This document shows, one piece after another, positions 50,284-59,441 of a stretch of 63,156 nucleotides of DNA; within the stretch, counting starts at the first letter, position 1, and each line of letters begins with the position of its first letter. The stretch is from a virus. The notes beneath the pieces are model-generated. The model saw only the letters and a list, made by a program, of their open reading frames with translations. It had not been told where the DNA came from and did no database searches. The stretch is taken from positions 1-63,156 of the IMG/VR virus record IMGVR_UViG_3300044715_000242; one strand, 5' to 3'. A program made the position numbers and the translations under genes.

Positions 50284-51167
50284 AGTTGCACTTCAACCAT
50301 GTCATGAATCCATACATCTAATTCAAGTTGGTTTGCCCAAAACGTATCGTTGTCTACGTTTGCTACTGCATCCGCAATCATTGCCTGATATGCTTCTGCT
50401 GGGCACAGACCTAGCTCAAATCGTTCAGTTGTACCATCTACCATTTTAAAAGTAATAGCACGTTCTTCAATACTAGTACTGCGCCAGTCAGCAATTAAAT
50501 TCCATGTACGTTGCGGACCTTGGAATATGAACTTACATACATCGTCTACGTCGTAGATGCCATCTGCTTTAACTGCGCCGTATTCTGTATCGCTAACATC
50601 TTCTAAGCTATAACGTTGTTCTGCACTGGCGCTGATAAGTGGTGTGGACTTGTATGAATAGTTAAGTGCTTGGAATAAACTTAGTAAGTGTGTCATTAAA
50701 TCACGACTAACTCCACCGTAGGCTAGTTCTTTAGTGGTAAACCATGTACCAGGACTAGGTACGCGATTCTTGTTAATCCAACATAAGTTAATAGTAACGG
50801 AATTACTAGCAAGTCTGCGTAACTCTTTAATGTTGTCACGCCATTGATTATTCTTAACCATCATAAAGCGTGTGTGTGGAAATGCTTCGCAAGTAGACTT
50901 CCATTCTAACCAAGTTTTAAATCCTGGTTTTTCTACAAACACAATCTTGGCATATGGCGCGACAGCTCTAGCAATAGGTTCATGTGTAAAATTTGGGGTA
51001 CAAATATGTACAGTATCAAAATATTCATGTGCCGCAATAGCATCTTCCACATTTGTGTACATTGCTTTACTTGGGTCTAAGTCAACTGTTACAATCTCAT
51101 GACCTAAGTTAGTCAATACTTCATTATACAAGTTACCAATACCCATACCTACGATTAAACTTTTCAT
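50280..51167 (-). CDS. Gfo/Idh/MocA-family oxidoreductase
   Basis: 295 residues. SLIVGMGIGNLYNEVL is the Rossmann loop; VHICTPNFTHEPIA and IVFVEKPGF carry the conserved (E)KP motif that contacts the nicotinamide. It would oxidise or reduce a sugar or cyclitol using NAD(P). Substrate unknown. It starts one base pair from the DUF465 gene and is likely co-expressed with the dehydrogenase and SulP genes. Confidence 0.85.
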   Translation of the reverse strand: MKSLIVGMGIGNLYNEVLTNLGHEIVTVDLDPSKAMYTNVEDAIAAHEYFDTVHICTPNFTHEPIARAVAPYAKIVFVEKPGFKTWLEWKSTCEAFPHTRFMMVKNNQWRDNIKELRRLASNSVTINLCWINKNRVPSPGTWFTTKELAYGGVSRDLMTHLLSLFQALNYSYKSTPLISASAEQRYSLEDVSDTEYGAVKADGIYDVDDVCKFIFQGPQRTWNLIADWRSTSIEERAITFKMVDGTTERFELGLCPAEAYQAMIADAVANVDNDTFWANQLELDVWIHDMVEVQL

Positions 51168-51352
51168 TGTTGTGCCTTAAGTTTTGTTTTTGCTTCTACG
51201 ATTTGACGTTTGATTATTAATTTTTCTAACTTCATTTTGCCTAGATGTGCATCATCTAAATAATGAGTGTACCCTTCAGCAATTTGTTGTTTGATTACAC
51301 GGTGTTTTTCTTCTAACTGTGCAATATGATGAGGTAATTTGTCTGCGTCCAT
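51164..51352 (-). CDS. DUF465/YdcH-like small protein
   Basis: 62 residues, helical hairpin: HHIAQLEEKHRVIKQQIAEG and LGKMKLEKLIIKRQIV, with the conserved LKxxKLxLKD-like pattern of YdcH proteins. It is probably a coiled-coil dimer or adaptor. Function unknown. Confidence 0.75.
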   Translation of the reverse strand: MDADKLPHHIAQLEEKHRVIKQQIAEGYTHYLDDAHLGKMKLEKLIIKRQIVEAKTKLKAQQ

Positions 51353-51353
51353 G

Positions 51354-53042
51354 CTAGTCCTCCAATCCTGCTTCTAAGTTATTAAGATTTGTTTCGTCGA
51401 GTCCGCTATCATCTATATGATGTTCTTCTTCAACTTCGGGCGCCGCTACTTCTTCAAATAAATTACCAAATGTAGTACTGGTATTCATAGTCTTCTTACC
51501 AACTGCACCACGCGAACCTGGGATATTCATCCAATATTGATTATAATGTTCTACCATTGCTTCTGCATCTGCTCTATTATCAATAGCAAATATAGCATCA
51601 ACGATATCTCTAAAGTAAATTAAATCATATGCTCTGTGTGATTTTTTATCAGCAGTAATAGCTGACAGCATCGCTGGACGAATACCTTGGTCATATTGTC
51701 TATTTGCTTCTTGCACACTAGTTAAATGACTCCAAACATTATGACCCATTTGTATGGCATAGGCAAAGCTATCCCAACTAGTCTTACCAACCTTGTTAAT
51801 CTTATTAAGTGCAGGCGGCGTGCTATAATGATCTTGATTAGTTACATCAAATGTCTCACCGTTCAATTCTGCAGCAGTTTTGCGTACACCATCGTGATAT
51901 ACACAAACATCATTAATTTTAATACGTGCGCTAACAGGACTTTCTGTAAAAGATTTAAATTTACCATCTTGTAATACAGCATCACGGAAACTACGTGTAT
52001 CTAATGCATACTTCTTATTGTCTACACTAGGTACCATACGATATACCCATTTCTTACCATCTTCAACTTCAGTCTGGGTATAAATTTGCCCGTTTGCACT
52101 AGCAAGGAATGGACTTGCACAGTCAAAGCTGATTGTAAAGTTAGGATTATGATACTTACGCACAGCACGTTGGATGTCAGTCAATAAGCATGCCCACTCT
52201 AGTTTACTTGTACCCAAGAAGTGCATCCAATCATGTAGACCTTCTTCTAATAGGCCATCAAAACGTAAGGCAACAAGTCTGCGCAATACCAAGTGTACAT
52301 CACACATGTTCTGCCCACCCATGGCCCAGCCATTAAAATGACGACCCGGATACTGTTTAGGATCACAATACTTCTTCATACGATCATACCAATCGTCTGC
52401 GTCTGCGTGATTCTCACCCTGTAATACGTTTAAGAACTTACAGTTACCATTACGATTGTTAATAAACCAATCGTTATTAATATAAGTGCCCTGTACAGCT
52501 TCTTCGTATGTATTAATACCAGTTGCTTTTCGACCATTCGGACTACGAGCTACCCAAGCTGGAATATCCAAACACATACCATAGTCCATGTAGGCGTCCA
52601 TCCAAGTAAGAACTAGCTCACGTTTCTTTTGTGCTTTAGGACAGTTAGGATTCTTCCAATCACCTTCCCAAACACCTTTACCAATTTGGAAACCACCAGA
52701 GTCACCTAGGATAAAACTACGTGATCTATCACGATTACGAACCATATCTTCTTTAGGACTAAACTTATTAACATCTAACTCAGCATGCCCTGCTGAATAT
52801 AGACTCCATTGATAAGGAAAGTATGCCGCATCTGGATTAAGCCAGTTAAGACCTTCCATACCATTTTCAAAGTCTGTCGGCATACGAGTAGAATCAACAT
52901 ACAAACCTTTTACAGGATCTGGAAAACGTTGTTTGCCTACGTATGTAGCATAGAAACCACTAAGTGCTGGTAAGAACACTGCATAGTCTAGTTGTTTTGC
53001 GGTTAAATTATCTATTTCATGTGCCACTTGTTTCTTCCTCAT
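51354..53042 (-). CDS. dpdA: DpdA-like 7-deazaguanine DNA transglycosylase
   Basis: 562 residues (ATG 53042; a GTG at 53027 with GAGGA upstream is also possible). ILGDSGGFQIGKG (D114-Q119), WAMGGQ (near 240) and ISFDCASPF (D307) are the base-binding and nucleophile motifs of the tRNA-guanine transglycosylase fold. The large size and the phage setting match DpdA, which swaps guanine in DNA for a 7-deazaguanine base. It lies upstream of the sulfur/oxidoreductase genes and downstream of the clamp. FolE, QueD and QueE supply the base. The exact modified base cannot be read from sequence. Confidence 0.85.
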   Translation of the reverse strand: MRKKQVAHEIDNLTAKQLDYAVFLPALSGFYATYVGKQRFPDPVKGLYVDSTRMPTDFENGMEGLNWLNPDAAYFPYQWSLYSAGHAELDVNKFSPKEDMVRNRDRSRSFILGDSGGFQIGKGVWEGDWKNPNCPKAQKKRELVLTWMDAYMDYGMCLDIPAWVARSPNGRKATGINTYEEAVQGTYINNDWFINNRNGNCKFLNVLQGENHADADDWYDRMKKYCDPKQYPGRHFNGWAMGGQNMCDVHLVLRRLVALRFDGLLEEGLHDWMHFLGTSKLEWACLLTDIQRAVRKYHNPNFTISFDCASPFLASANGQIYTQTEVEDGKKWVYRMVPSVDNKKYALDTRSFRDAVLQDGKFKSFTESPVSARIKINDVCVYHDGVRKTAAELNGETFDVTNQDHYSTPPALNKINKVGKTSWDSFAYAIQMGHNVWSHLTSVQEANRQYDQGIRPAMLSAITADKKSHRAYDLIYFRDIVDAIFAIDNRADAEAMVEHYNQYWMNIPGSRGAVGKKTMNTSTTFGNLFEEVAAPEVEEEHHIDDSGLDETNLNNLEAGLED

Positions 53043-53358
53043 GTACCAATGCTTCTATTATTTTGTATTGCTCGTATGCATGTTTAAGTGATGGGTATTT
53101 CTCCAACTTAGCTTTAAGCGCAGACTCTTCCTTCATCTTTTCCTGTACCCATTGTATAGCTTCGTTGGCAGTCCAGCTTAAGCCGATACTAGCATTTTGA
53201 CTAATGTTAATCCAGTTATTACCGTCTGACACTTCCATTTGTTGTGTCATCATATTCCAGCGCACACTACCAGCACTCTGTCCATTGTTGTTAACGTAGG
53301 GAGTACTGATGAAGTTGCCAGTTAAATGCGGACTAGTAATATCTAAGTTTTTAATCAT
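53017..53358 (-). CDS. Conserved phage hypothetical protein
   Basis: 113 residues. The N-terminus has a short beta-rich repeat typical of virion proteins (GSVRWNMMTQQMEVSDGNNWIN), then a helical coiled coil (EAIQWVQEKMKEESALKAKL). I recall this in T4-like marine phages, sometimes near the clamp gene. No function known. It overlaps dpdA by 26 bases. Confidence 0.7.
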   Translation of the reverse strand: MIKNLDITSPHLTGNFISTPYVNNNGQSAGSVRWNMMTQQMEVSDGNNWINISQNASIGLSWTANEAIQWVQEKMKEESALKAKLEKYPSLKHAYEQYKIIEALVHEEETSGT

Positions 53359-54090
53359 TTATTTGCTTTGTGCAGGTAAGATGTAGTTGTAAGTTGCCAT
53401 ACCGCTGTCAACAGTAATCTGCGCCGCGCCTTCATCACTGATACGGAATGTTTTATCACCTGGCAAGTTAAGAATACTAATAACTGCCGCAACTGGCCAT
53501 GACCAACCTTTAGTTAATGTACCAGCAACATCGCTTTGGAATACAAAGTTACCTGCGTGGCTACTGTGATCACCAAAGAACAATTTTAAGTCTGTACCTT
53601 CTGTTTTTGCAGTAAACGTAGTTTCGTCACTGTTGGCACTTGCTTGGAATTTCAAACGTAGAATGTTAGCAACGGTTGGTTGAAATTCAACATTCCATCT
53701 AACACCTTTGAACTTAACTGTTTTAAGTTTGTCGTTAACAATTTCTGAACTCATAAAACGATAATCGTTTTTAAAGTCACCTGCTTTGTTTTCAAAGTGT
53801 AGGCCCACTGGAACTGATTCACCGTTGCGATCTTGTTTAGTTAAGCTAATCTTAGCATCGTCTTTGTATTCTGGAATGTTAAGAATAGTGCTTAGTTTGC
53901 TTAAATTTGGCATACCAAACGTACCAACAAACTCTGGCACCGGGTTGTTAATTTTTGCCTGCACAATAACTGACCGATCTTCAGCAATTGCTTCTATATT
54001 TGTTTCTGTGTCTGTACCTGTTACCTTAACTAAATCAATAATACCTAAGCCATAAGTATTTTTAACGATGTCTAATAAATGATCACGCAT
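53359..54090 (-). CDS. DNA polymerase sliding clamp (gp45-like)
   Basis: 243 residues with the two-domain pattern of T4 gp45: GLGIIDLVKVTG, VPEFVGTFGMPNLSKLSTILN and the C-terminal GWSWPVAAVISILNLPGDKTFRISDEG. The trimeric ring holds the polymerase on DNA and also activates late transcription in T4. It has an AGGAG site and a TTGCAT-17-TACAAT promoter. T4 gp45 is 228 residues, so it is of normal size. Confidence 0.85.
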   Translation of the reverse strand: MRDHLLDIVKNTYGLGIIDLVKVTGTDTETNIEAIAEDRSVIVQAKINNPVPEFVGTFGMPNLSKLSTILNIPEYKDDAKISLTKQDRNGESVPVGLHFENKAGDFKNDYRFMSSEIVNDKLKTVKFKGVRWNVEFQPTVANILRLKFQASANSDETTFTAKTEGTDLKLFFGDHSSHAGNFVFQSDVAGTLTKGWSWPVAAVISILNLPGDKTFRISDEGAAQITVDSGMATYNYILPAQSK

Positions 54091-54119
54091 GTAGTTCTCC
54101 TAATAAAGTGTTATAATGT

Positions 54120-54148
54120 ATTGTATATGATGTATTTAGAAAATGCAA
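54120..54148 (-). promoter_or_regulatory. Sigma70-type promoter for the sliding clamp gene
   Basis: On the minus strand TTGCAT (54148-54143), 17-base spacer, TACAAT (54125-54120), 29 bases before the ATG at 54090 with AGGAG in between. Confidence 0.62.
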
Positions 54149-54162
54149 GAGATATGGTAAAA

Positions 54163-55302
54163 TTATTTTTCAATTATTGAACCCAATACCTGATGCGCCT
54201 TAGAGGTAGTTAATTCTCCGGGTTTTTGTGCTTCTATTAATATTGCAGATGACCATTCACCTGCAGATAAATCAACAGTTGATATAATTTTATATCTATT
54301 ATTTTCAAAAAACTTAACTATTACTCTATCAACTGCATATTTAAAATAGTCATACTCAACCAAGTTGACAGACGCCATTACATAATTAAAATTAAGTGTA
54401 CATATTAAAGTACCACCCGGCTTCAATAATTCAAAACACCTACGTAGATAATGTTCGATATCTGCTAAAGTAAACTGATTTAAAAAATTACAACATGAAA
54501 TACAGCCAAATGATTCTTGTGGTAGTGCAGAAAAATCTTGATTCTTTATGTTGTATATTCTTAATCGTCGTTGATAATCAATTGTAAATGTCGAAATTGA
54601 TTCTGCAACGGGAATTTCAGGTAATGCTGATAAATTTTTATTATATATAGATATATCGGTGTGATAGGTAAGATACAATGGATCGGCTGTTATCATACAA
54701 TTAATCCATTCTTCTGACATAGGATGCAACTGCAATCCTGGGTATTTCCAATCGCAGTGTGATTTAATTTTAAATGTAGTTATTGATAGTGCATCATCAA
54801 CAGTTTCTACAATGTCACTATTCAAATATTCTATTAAAAAATGTTTTAAATATTCATCTGTATTACATTGATTATATATTTTATCTAAAGTTTTTAGTCT
54901 AGTTAACTCTTTAGTTGTGTTAATAATATCTACGTCAATTGTACCTATTAGGCTTTCTATAGAACTAACACATTGTTTAGTACCAGCTAAATTTAATTTA
55001 TTAAAATTTTTAATATTTTCGTTAGCTAAACGTTGACTTTCTCTAGCCGCCAACTGACTTTCTCTAGCCAATCGTTGGCTTTCTTTAATCTTATTTCGAA
55101 CTTTATTAGTTGCATTATTAAAATTTGTTTTATTTTCCAGCTGACGATCTTGATATTGTTCAGCAATAACCTGCACCTTACTAACATAATTGGATGTACC
55201 GCTGATATTTTTTATACCTGCCAATTCAAAATTGTTAGTTAGATGAACTAATTGTTCTCGTAGTGAGATCAGTTCATCTAATTTTTTCTGAACATCATTC
55301 AT
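54163..55302 (-). CDS. Coiled-coil protein with C-terminal methyltransferase-like domain
   Basis: 379 residues. Residues about 60-100 contain the repeat SQRLARESQLAARESQRLA, a coiled coil with imperfect 7-residue periodicity. The C-terminal third (ISCCNFLNQFTLADIEHYLRRCFELLKPGGTLICTL) resembles the last strands of a class I SAM methyltransferase, but a clear SAM-binding Gly-loop was not found, so it may be inactive. It lies between the clamp and the polymerase genes and is AT-rich compared with both, so it looks inserted into the replication operon. One-base overlap with the polymerase. Confidence 0.6.
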   Translation of the reverse strand: MNDVQKKLDELISLREQLVHLTNNFELAGIKNISGTSNYVSKVQVIAEQYQDRQLENKTNFNNATNKVRNKIKESQRLARESQLAARESQRLANENIKNFNKLNLAGTKQCVSSIESLIGTIDVDIINTTKELTRLKTLDKIYNQCNTDEYLKHFLIEYLNSDIVETVDDALSITTFKIKSHCDWKYPGLQLHPMSEEWINCMITADPLYLTYHTDISIYNKNLSALPEIPVAESISTFTIDYQRRLRIYNIKNQDFSALPQESFGCISCCNFLNQFTLADIEHYLRRCFELLKPGGTLICTLNFNYVMASVNLVEYDYFKYAVDRVIVKFFENNRYKIISTVDLSAGEWSSAILIEAQKPGELTTSKAHQVLGSIIEK

Positions 55303-57965
55303 TAATCAAAACTAAACAATGCATCAAATGTAGTTTTAATGTCTGTGCTTTCTGTAATGTTCCATTTAAGCACACCGAGTAAGTTTTCTACTTTTTGATC
55401 AACAATTGTCGACTCCATTAGGTCATTGTCGAAAGGTAAGTCTTTGAACCATTGCGGAATATGAGTGCCATCTGTTGGATAGCCCACACTGGTAAATCCA
55501 ATTGGATTATCTTTTAACTTACACACAATAGTTTTCATACCATCGACAATGTTAATTGAATAGTTATCACCGTGCATGCGTTTTAGGTTATTCCAGTTCA
55601 TAGCCGCACGTACATGTCCGGGCATATTGGCACGACCTTCACGTTCTTCTGCTTTGGTAAACTTGGTTAGATTGTTTACACGTTTGGGTGTACCTTTCTC
55701 CCAAGCAGGTCTATCTTGGAACGCAATCTTAAACTCGCGCACCATGTCAATAATAGCAGTTTTGTCTACACCAGTAAGTGCCGCTAGTAAAATCTCACTT
55801 AAGAAATCCTGCACTACTTTTGGAGTATCACTGCGTTTCAAGTCTAGGCCCATAGCCTTAACCTTGCCAGGCTTGCCGTGGGTATCCATGCGTTTGCCAT
55901 CTAAGTCTGTAATCAGCACAGCATAGCGTTTCTTCTTAATGAATAAGCCTTTACTTGCAACCAGTTCACGCCCGCCTTTGATCACACTGCCCATACTGCG
56001 TGGCACGTGAAAGCTACGTTCCATCATTGCGGGAAAACTTTCATTGACCTGGTCCGAAATATCGTCATACAGCTTAATAGCAATACTGGCATTCCACTCC
56101 ATGTTACCAGCTTCAACTTCATCTTTGATCATAGGCCAAGCACTAAAATAACATGAGTCTGTATCACCATAGATAATAGCATCACCAGTGTGATCATATA
56201 CACCAGTGAAGCATTCATTAATAAACGCATCCATGTGTCGAGCAATAGTACGACCAGTTAGTGTAGTTGATTGTCCAATACGCTTATCAAAGAAACGACA
56301 GCCCGGATTCAATAAGGCACCATACAAGCTATTCAAGTTAATCTTCTTAACTAACTGACGCTTATCCCAGAACGCAATCTCTTCTGGATCTGTACATGAA
56401 CGCATCTTAGCCTGTAGTTCTTTACGTTCGGCATACCAACGTTTTAGCAAACCCGGAACAACTGCTTCTTTCTCAAAGCTAAAGATGGTACCATTAGCAC
56501 TGAGTATCCATGGTTGATTGCTATCGAAGATTAGTGTCCATACTTCTGCCGCACTGTGTACAGTACTTTCTCCCGAAGCCTCCCAATCGATTGTAAGTTC
56601 AACACCGGGTTTACTTTCCATAACCGCAGTATACTCTAGGGTAGCGAACAAGCCCTCCCAAGCATCTGCAAAACTTGACTTATTGGCCATCTTTTCATTG
56701 ATATAATGGTCTGTCATAATTGGACGTATCTGTCCAATAATAGTTTCTGGTCCCATGTTAAGCGCACGAATTGCACTAGGATACAGGGAGTTAATATCAA
56801 CCGAACCAATCCAATCATGCATGCCTGCTTTTGGAGTGGCTACATAAGCACCTGCCGCTTGTGTATCGCCCATGTCATCTCTATTCTTACGATTAGGAAC
56901 AATTAACCCTTGTTGATGTGCTTCATTGATGATAGCCTGCTCTGTAACTGCTACAGCACCCATTGTAGTCTGTAGCAACACTGTGTTATCATGCGCAAGT
57001 TCATTGGCTAAGTCTAAGAAGCGTAACTTCTTATCTAGTTTTCCTAGCAACATAGTATCCTGACGGTTATAGTCAATGAACTTAGGAAAGTCTTTGTTGT
57101 ACAGTTGATCCAATGTACCTTCATAGGCAACCTTACGCTCATCTAATTCATATTCACCAATAGCATCTAAACTATAACTATGTCGCTCTTCATAGGTGTA
57201 TTTGCGGTACAACTGCATGTAGTCTAAATGAACCCTGCCAATGAGGTCAAAAGTGATGTTTGCGGCACCAAAACGTTCAAATTCACGCTGTTTTGGATAC
57301 TGACCCCATAGACAAAAGCGTCTAGTGTCATCTTTGCTTAACACACGTGTAACACGCCCAATAGTATATGGAATATCATAGCCCTCACTGTTCCAGCCAC
57401 TTAAGACATCTGCATCATCAATTAGATTAAGGAATGTATCCAACATGTCTGCTTCACGTTCAAACATAAAACAGTTTTCATACTGGTCACATATTTCCTG
57501 TGCAGTTTCCCAACTATAGCTCTTGGGCGGAATAACTAAGGTAACTAACTTGTCTAGCCAATCTAAGTAAACTGATATAGCTGTAATAGGATTAAACGGA
57601 TCGCTGGTAGGAGCATACCCACGTGCTGGGTCAAAGTCTGTTTCAATATCCCAAAACGCAGTTTGTAGTTTAGGTGAATCAATACCAAGATAGTTATCTG
57701 ATAAACAACGGAACACAGGATTGATATCACTTTCCCATATACGCTTGCCCGATTGAATACGTGTTTCTTTGTGGAATTCCTTGCCAACACGTGTGCTGAA
57801 ACGACTTACTGGAGTGTCATATACTGTGCGATACTTACCCTTAGGGTCATCAATGTACATGACATAATTTGCTGGGTATTCGACATACTCGCGCATGCCT
57901 TCTTTTCTTTCTACAACGTAGATACGATCTTTTGCCCTGTCAAACAGTGCGTCAACATAACTCAT
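55302..57965 (-). CDS. DNA polymerase, family B (gp43-like)
   Basis: 887 residues. Exonuclease motif I FWDIETD (D106, E108), motif II LSGWNSEGYDIP and motif III YNRQDTMLL; polymerase motifs DINSLYPSAIRAL (A), KINLNSLYGALLN (B) and YGDTDSCYFS (C). All catalytic Asp residues are present. It is the replicative polymerase with proofreading. The 5' end has AGGAGAG before the ATG. Confidence 0.95.
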   Translation of the reverse strand: MSYVDALFDRAKDRIYVVERKEGMREYVEYPANYVMYIDDPKGKYRTVYDTPVSRFSTRVGKEFHKETRIQSGKRIWESDINPVFRCLSDNYLGIDSPKLQTAFWDIETDFDPARGYAPTSDPFNPITAISVYLDWLDKLVTLVIPPKSYSWETAQEICDQYENCFMFEREADMLDTFLNLIDDADVLSGWNSEGYDIPYTIGRVTRVLSKDDTRRFCLWGQYPKQREFERFGAANITFDLIGRVHLDYMQLYRKYTYEERHSYSLDAIGEYELDERKVAYEGTLDQLYNKDFPKFIDYNRQDTMLLGKLDKKLRFLDLANELAHDNTVLLQTTMGAVAVTEQAIINEAHQQGLIVPNRKNRDDMGDTQAAGAYVATPKAGMHDWIGSVDINSLYPSAIRALNMGPETIIGQIRPIMTDHYINEKMANKSSFADAWEGLFATLEYTAVMESKPGVELTIDWEASGESTVHSAAEVWTLIFDSNQPWILSANGTIFSFEKEAVVPGLLKRWYAERKELQAKMRSCTDPEEIAFWDKRQLVKKINLNSLYGALLNPGCRFFDKRIGQSTTLTGRTIARHMDAFINECFTGVYDHTGDAIIYGDTDSCYFSAWPMIKDEVEAGNMEWNASIAIKLYDDISDQVNESFPAMMERSFHVPRSMGSVIKGGRELVASKGLFIKKKRYAVLITDLDGKRMDTHGKPGKVKAMGLDLKRSDTPKVVQDFLSEILLAALTGVDKTAIIDMVREFKIAFQDRPAWEKGTPKRVNNLTKFTKAEEREGRANMPGHVRAAMNWNNLKRMHGDNYSINIVDGMKTIVCKLKDNPIGFTSVGYPTDGTHIPQWFKDLPFDNDLMESTIVDQKVENLLGVLKWNITESTDIKTTFDALFSFD

Positions 57966-58026
57966 TTACTCTCCTACCGCTTGTGGCCGGTTAACCTTGT
58001 GCTTGTACGTAAAGTGTACGACTCTT

Positions 58027-58317
58027 TTATTGTAACATTAATAGCCGGTAATAGCCTACTAAATCGATTAAAAATATAGTTACGCTGGTCATTAATAAAC
58101 CAAAACTGCCTCGACTAGCTGCAGAATACATACTGATACCCAATGCTGTGAAAAACAATGGATAAATTACCAGTAATGGCACATCGGGCACTGTTAGTGT
58201 AAACAACATAGCTATTACAAAATTCAATGCCCAGTTGACTGTTTCTAATATTAGTCGTATTGGATGACTGTGCCAATCTCGACGAATGAATTCCGCAGTC
58301 TTGTGCCAATCAATCAA
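58027..58317 (-). CDS. Small membrane protein
   Basis: 96 residues with three hydrophobic segments (LETVNWALNFVIAMLFTL, LLVIYPLFFTALGISMY, LLMTSVTIFLIDLVGYY). The N-terminus WHKTAEFIRRDWHSHPIR lies on the cytoplasmic side. Not recognised. It overlaps the next gene by four bases and leads toward the DNA polymerase gene. Confidence 0.72.
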   Translation of the reverse strand: MIDWHKTAEFIRRDWHSHPIRLILETVNWALNFVIAMLFTLTVPDVPLLVIYPLFFTALGISMYSAASRGSFGLLMTSVTIFLIDLVGYYRLLMLQ

Positions 58318-58571
58318 AGTGTGCGGCCAACTGTTTCTAAAATATCAGTAACAGTTTCGTGATCTTCGTTTGTCTCGCCGAATTTACTTTTTTGTGCAAT
58401 CTTAATTGCTTTTTTAAGTAGGCCAGGTTTAATTTCTAATTCTTCTGCTACTGCTTTGATAGTATCACTAAGGCCGGCACTTAAATCTTCTACTTCTTGT
58501 AGTACTTGTACGCCTTCGTTAACAATTTGAATAAGTTTTGCCTTTTGTTCAGCTGAAAACATTAATGCCAT
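58314..58571 (-). CDS. Conserved small helical protein, possibly DsbA-like
   Basis: 85 residues, all helical, acidic: LIQIVNEGVQVLQEVEDL, then DTIKAVAEELEIKPGLLKKAIKIAQ. Size and helix layout recall T4 DsbA, the small dsDNA-binding protein, and similar proteins in T4-like marine phages. The assignment is tentative. It is the first gene after the perfect promoter at 58598-58626, and AAGGA precedes its ATG. Confidence 0.6.
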   Translation of the reverse strand: MALMFSAEQKAKLIQIVNEGVQVLQEVEDLSAGLSDTIKAVAEELEIKPGLLKKAIKIAQKSKFGETNEDHETVTDILETVGRTL

Positions 58572-58597
58572 GATGTCATTCCTTTAGTTAAAAATAT

Positions 58598-58626
58598 ATT
58601 ATATACTATTTACATCTCCATGTCAA
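58598..58626 (-). promoter_or_regulatory. Consensus sigma70 promoter for the polymerase-proximal operon
   Basis: On the minus strand TTGACA (58626-58621), 17-base spacer, TATAAT (58603-58598): perfect consensus, directing transcription toward the 58571 gene and DNA polymerase. Confidence 0.88.
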
Positions 58627-58688
58627 CACTATAAAATTTATTATTACCGACGCTGATATATAAGTATGATAATACAAAGAGGCGCACA

Positions 58689-59441
58689 ATGTTTGGGTTA
58701 ACCGCAGCTATAATTACATTTTTAATAATAATGCATGTAACATTTGTGGTATTTTCCATCTACATACATCGAGGTAAAGGCCATCATTATTTTAGCTTTG
58801 CACCTGGACTAGAACATTTTTTTAGATTTTGGGTATGGATTACCATGCAGTATTCTTGGCCCAATTGGATGCAACACTATGCCGCCCAACACAGAAAACA
58901 TCACAAGTATAGTGATACTGAGCTAGACCCACATAGTCCTTATCAATTAACATTTACGCAGATGCTTGACTATAAACACAATGAACTAGGCCGTCCTTAT
59001 TATATCAGCGACGAGGAAATGAAATTATATGCACCAGATATCATAACTGCCATTGATTGGATTGAACTTAATCTATATAGTAAATATCCAAGATTGGGAA
59101 CAATTATATTGTGGGCTGTGCTGACTATATTATTTGGCGTGCCTGGTGCAGTAATAGGCGCATTTTTTCTTTATGTCTTTAATCCCTGTGCTGTAATATT
59201 ATCAAACTATGGCTATCATAAAATTGGGTTTACCTATGCAGGCAATAGTGGCAAGGATAAATCAAAAATATTTTTTCCGGGTATATTCGGCGGCGGTGAA
59301 GTATTGCATGCGCATCATCATAATGATACAACTACTCCGTACTTCAATCGGTATTGGTGGGAAATTGATACTAGTTGGTTGTATTGCAGGGTGTTAATAG
59401 CAATGAAATTAATGAAATTAACTAATTCTACATCTACGTAG
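58689..59441 (+). CDS. Fatty acid desaturase
   Basis: 250 residues with about four transmembrane segments. The three His boxes are H27-x4-H32 (HRGKGH), HRKHH (68-72) and HAHHH (207-211), which bind the di-iron centre of acyl-CoA/acyl-lipid desaturases. It inserts a double bond into membrane fatty acids. The gene is on the + strand between minus-strand operons, with AGAGG before its ATG and a weak TATGAT -10-like box upstream. It could adapt host membrane fluidity during infection. Confidence 0.92.
   Translation: MFGLTAAIITFLIIMHVTFVVFSIYIHRGKGHHYFSFAPGLEHFFRFWVWITMQYSWPNWMQHYAAQHRKHHKYSDTELDPHSPYQLTFTQMLDYKHNELGRPYYISDEEMKLYAPDIITAIDWIELNLYSKYPRLGTIILWAVLTILFGVPGAVIGAFFLYVFNPCAVILSNYGYHKIGFTYAGNSGKDKSKIFFPGIFGGGEVLHAHHHNDTTTPYFNRYWWEIDTSWLYCRVLIAMKLMKLTNSTST

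Noticed and set aside
57966-58026. GGCCGGTTAACC-containing hairpin as a terminator
   Set aside because: No T-run follows on the minus strand, and it lies just upstream of the polymerase start with weak pairing.
58641-58670. A strong + strand promoter for the desaturase
   Set aside because: Only a TATGAT -10-like box is visible; no acceptable -35 at 16-18 bases could be found.
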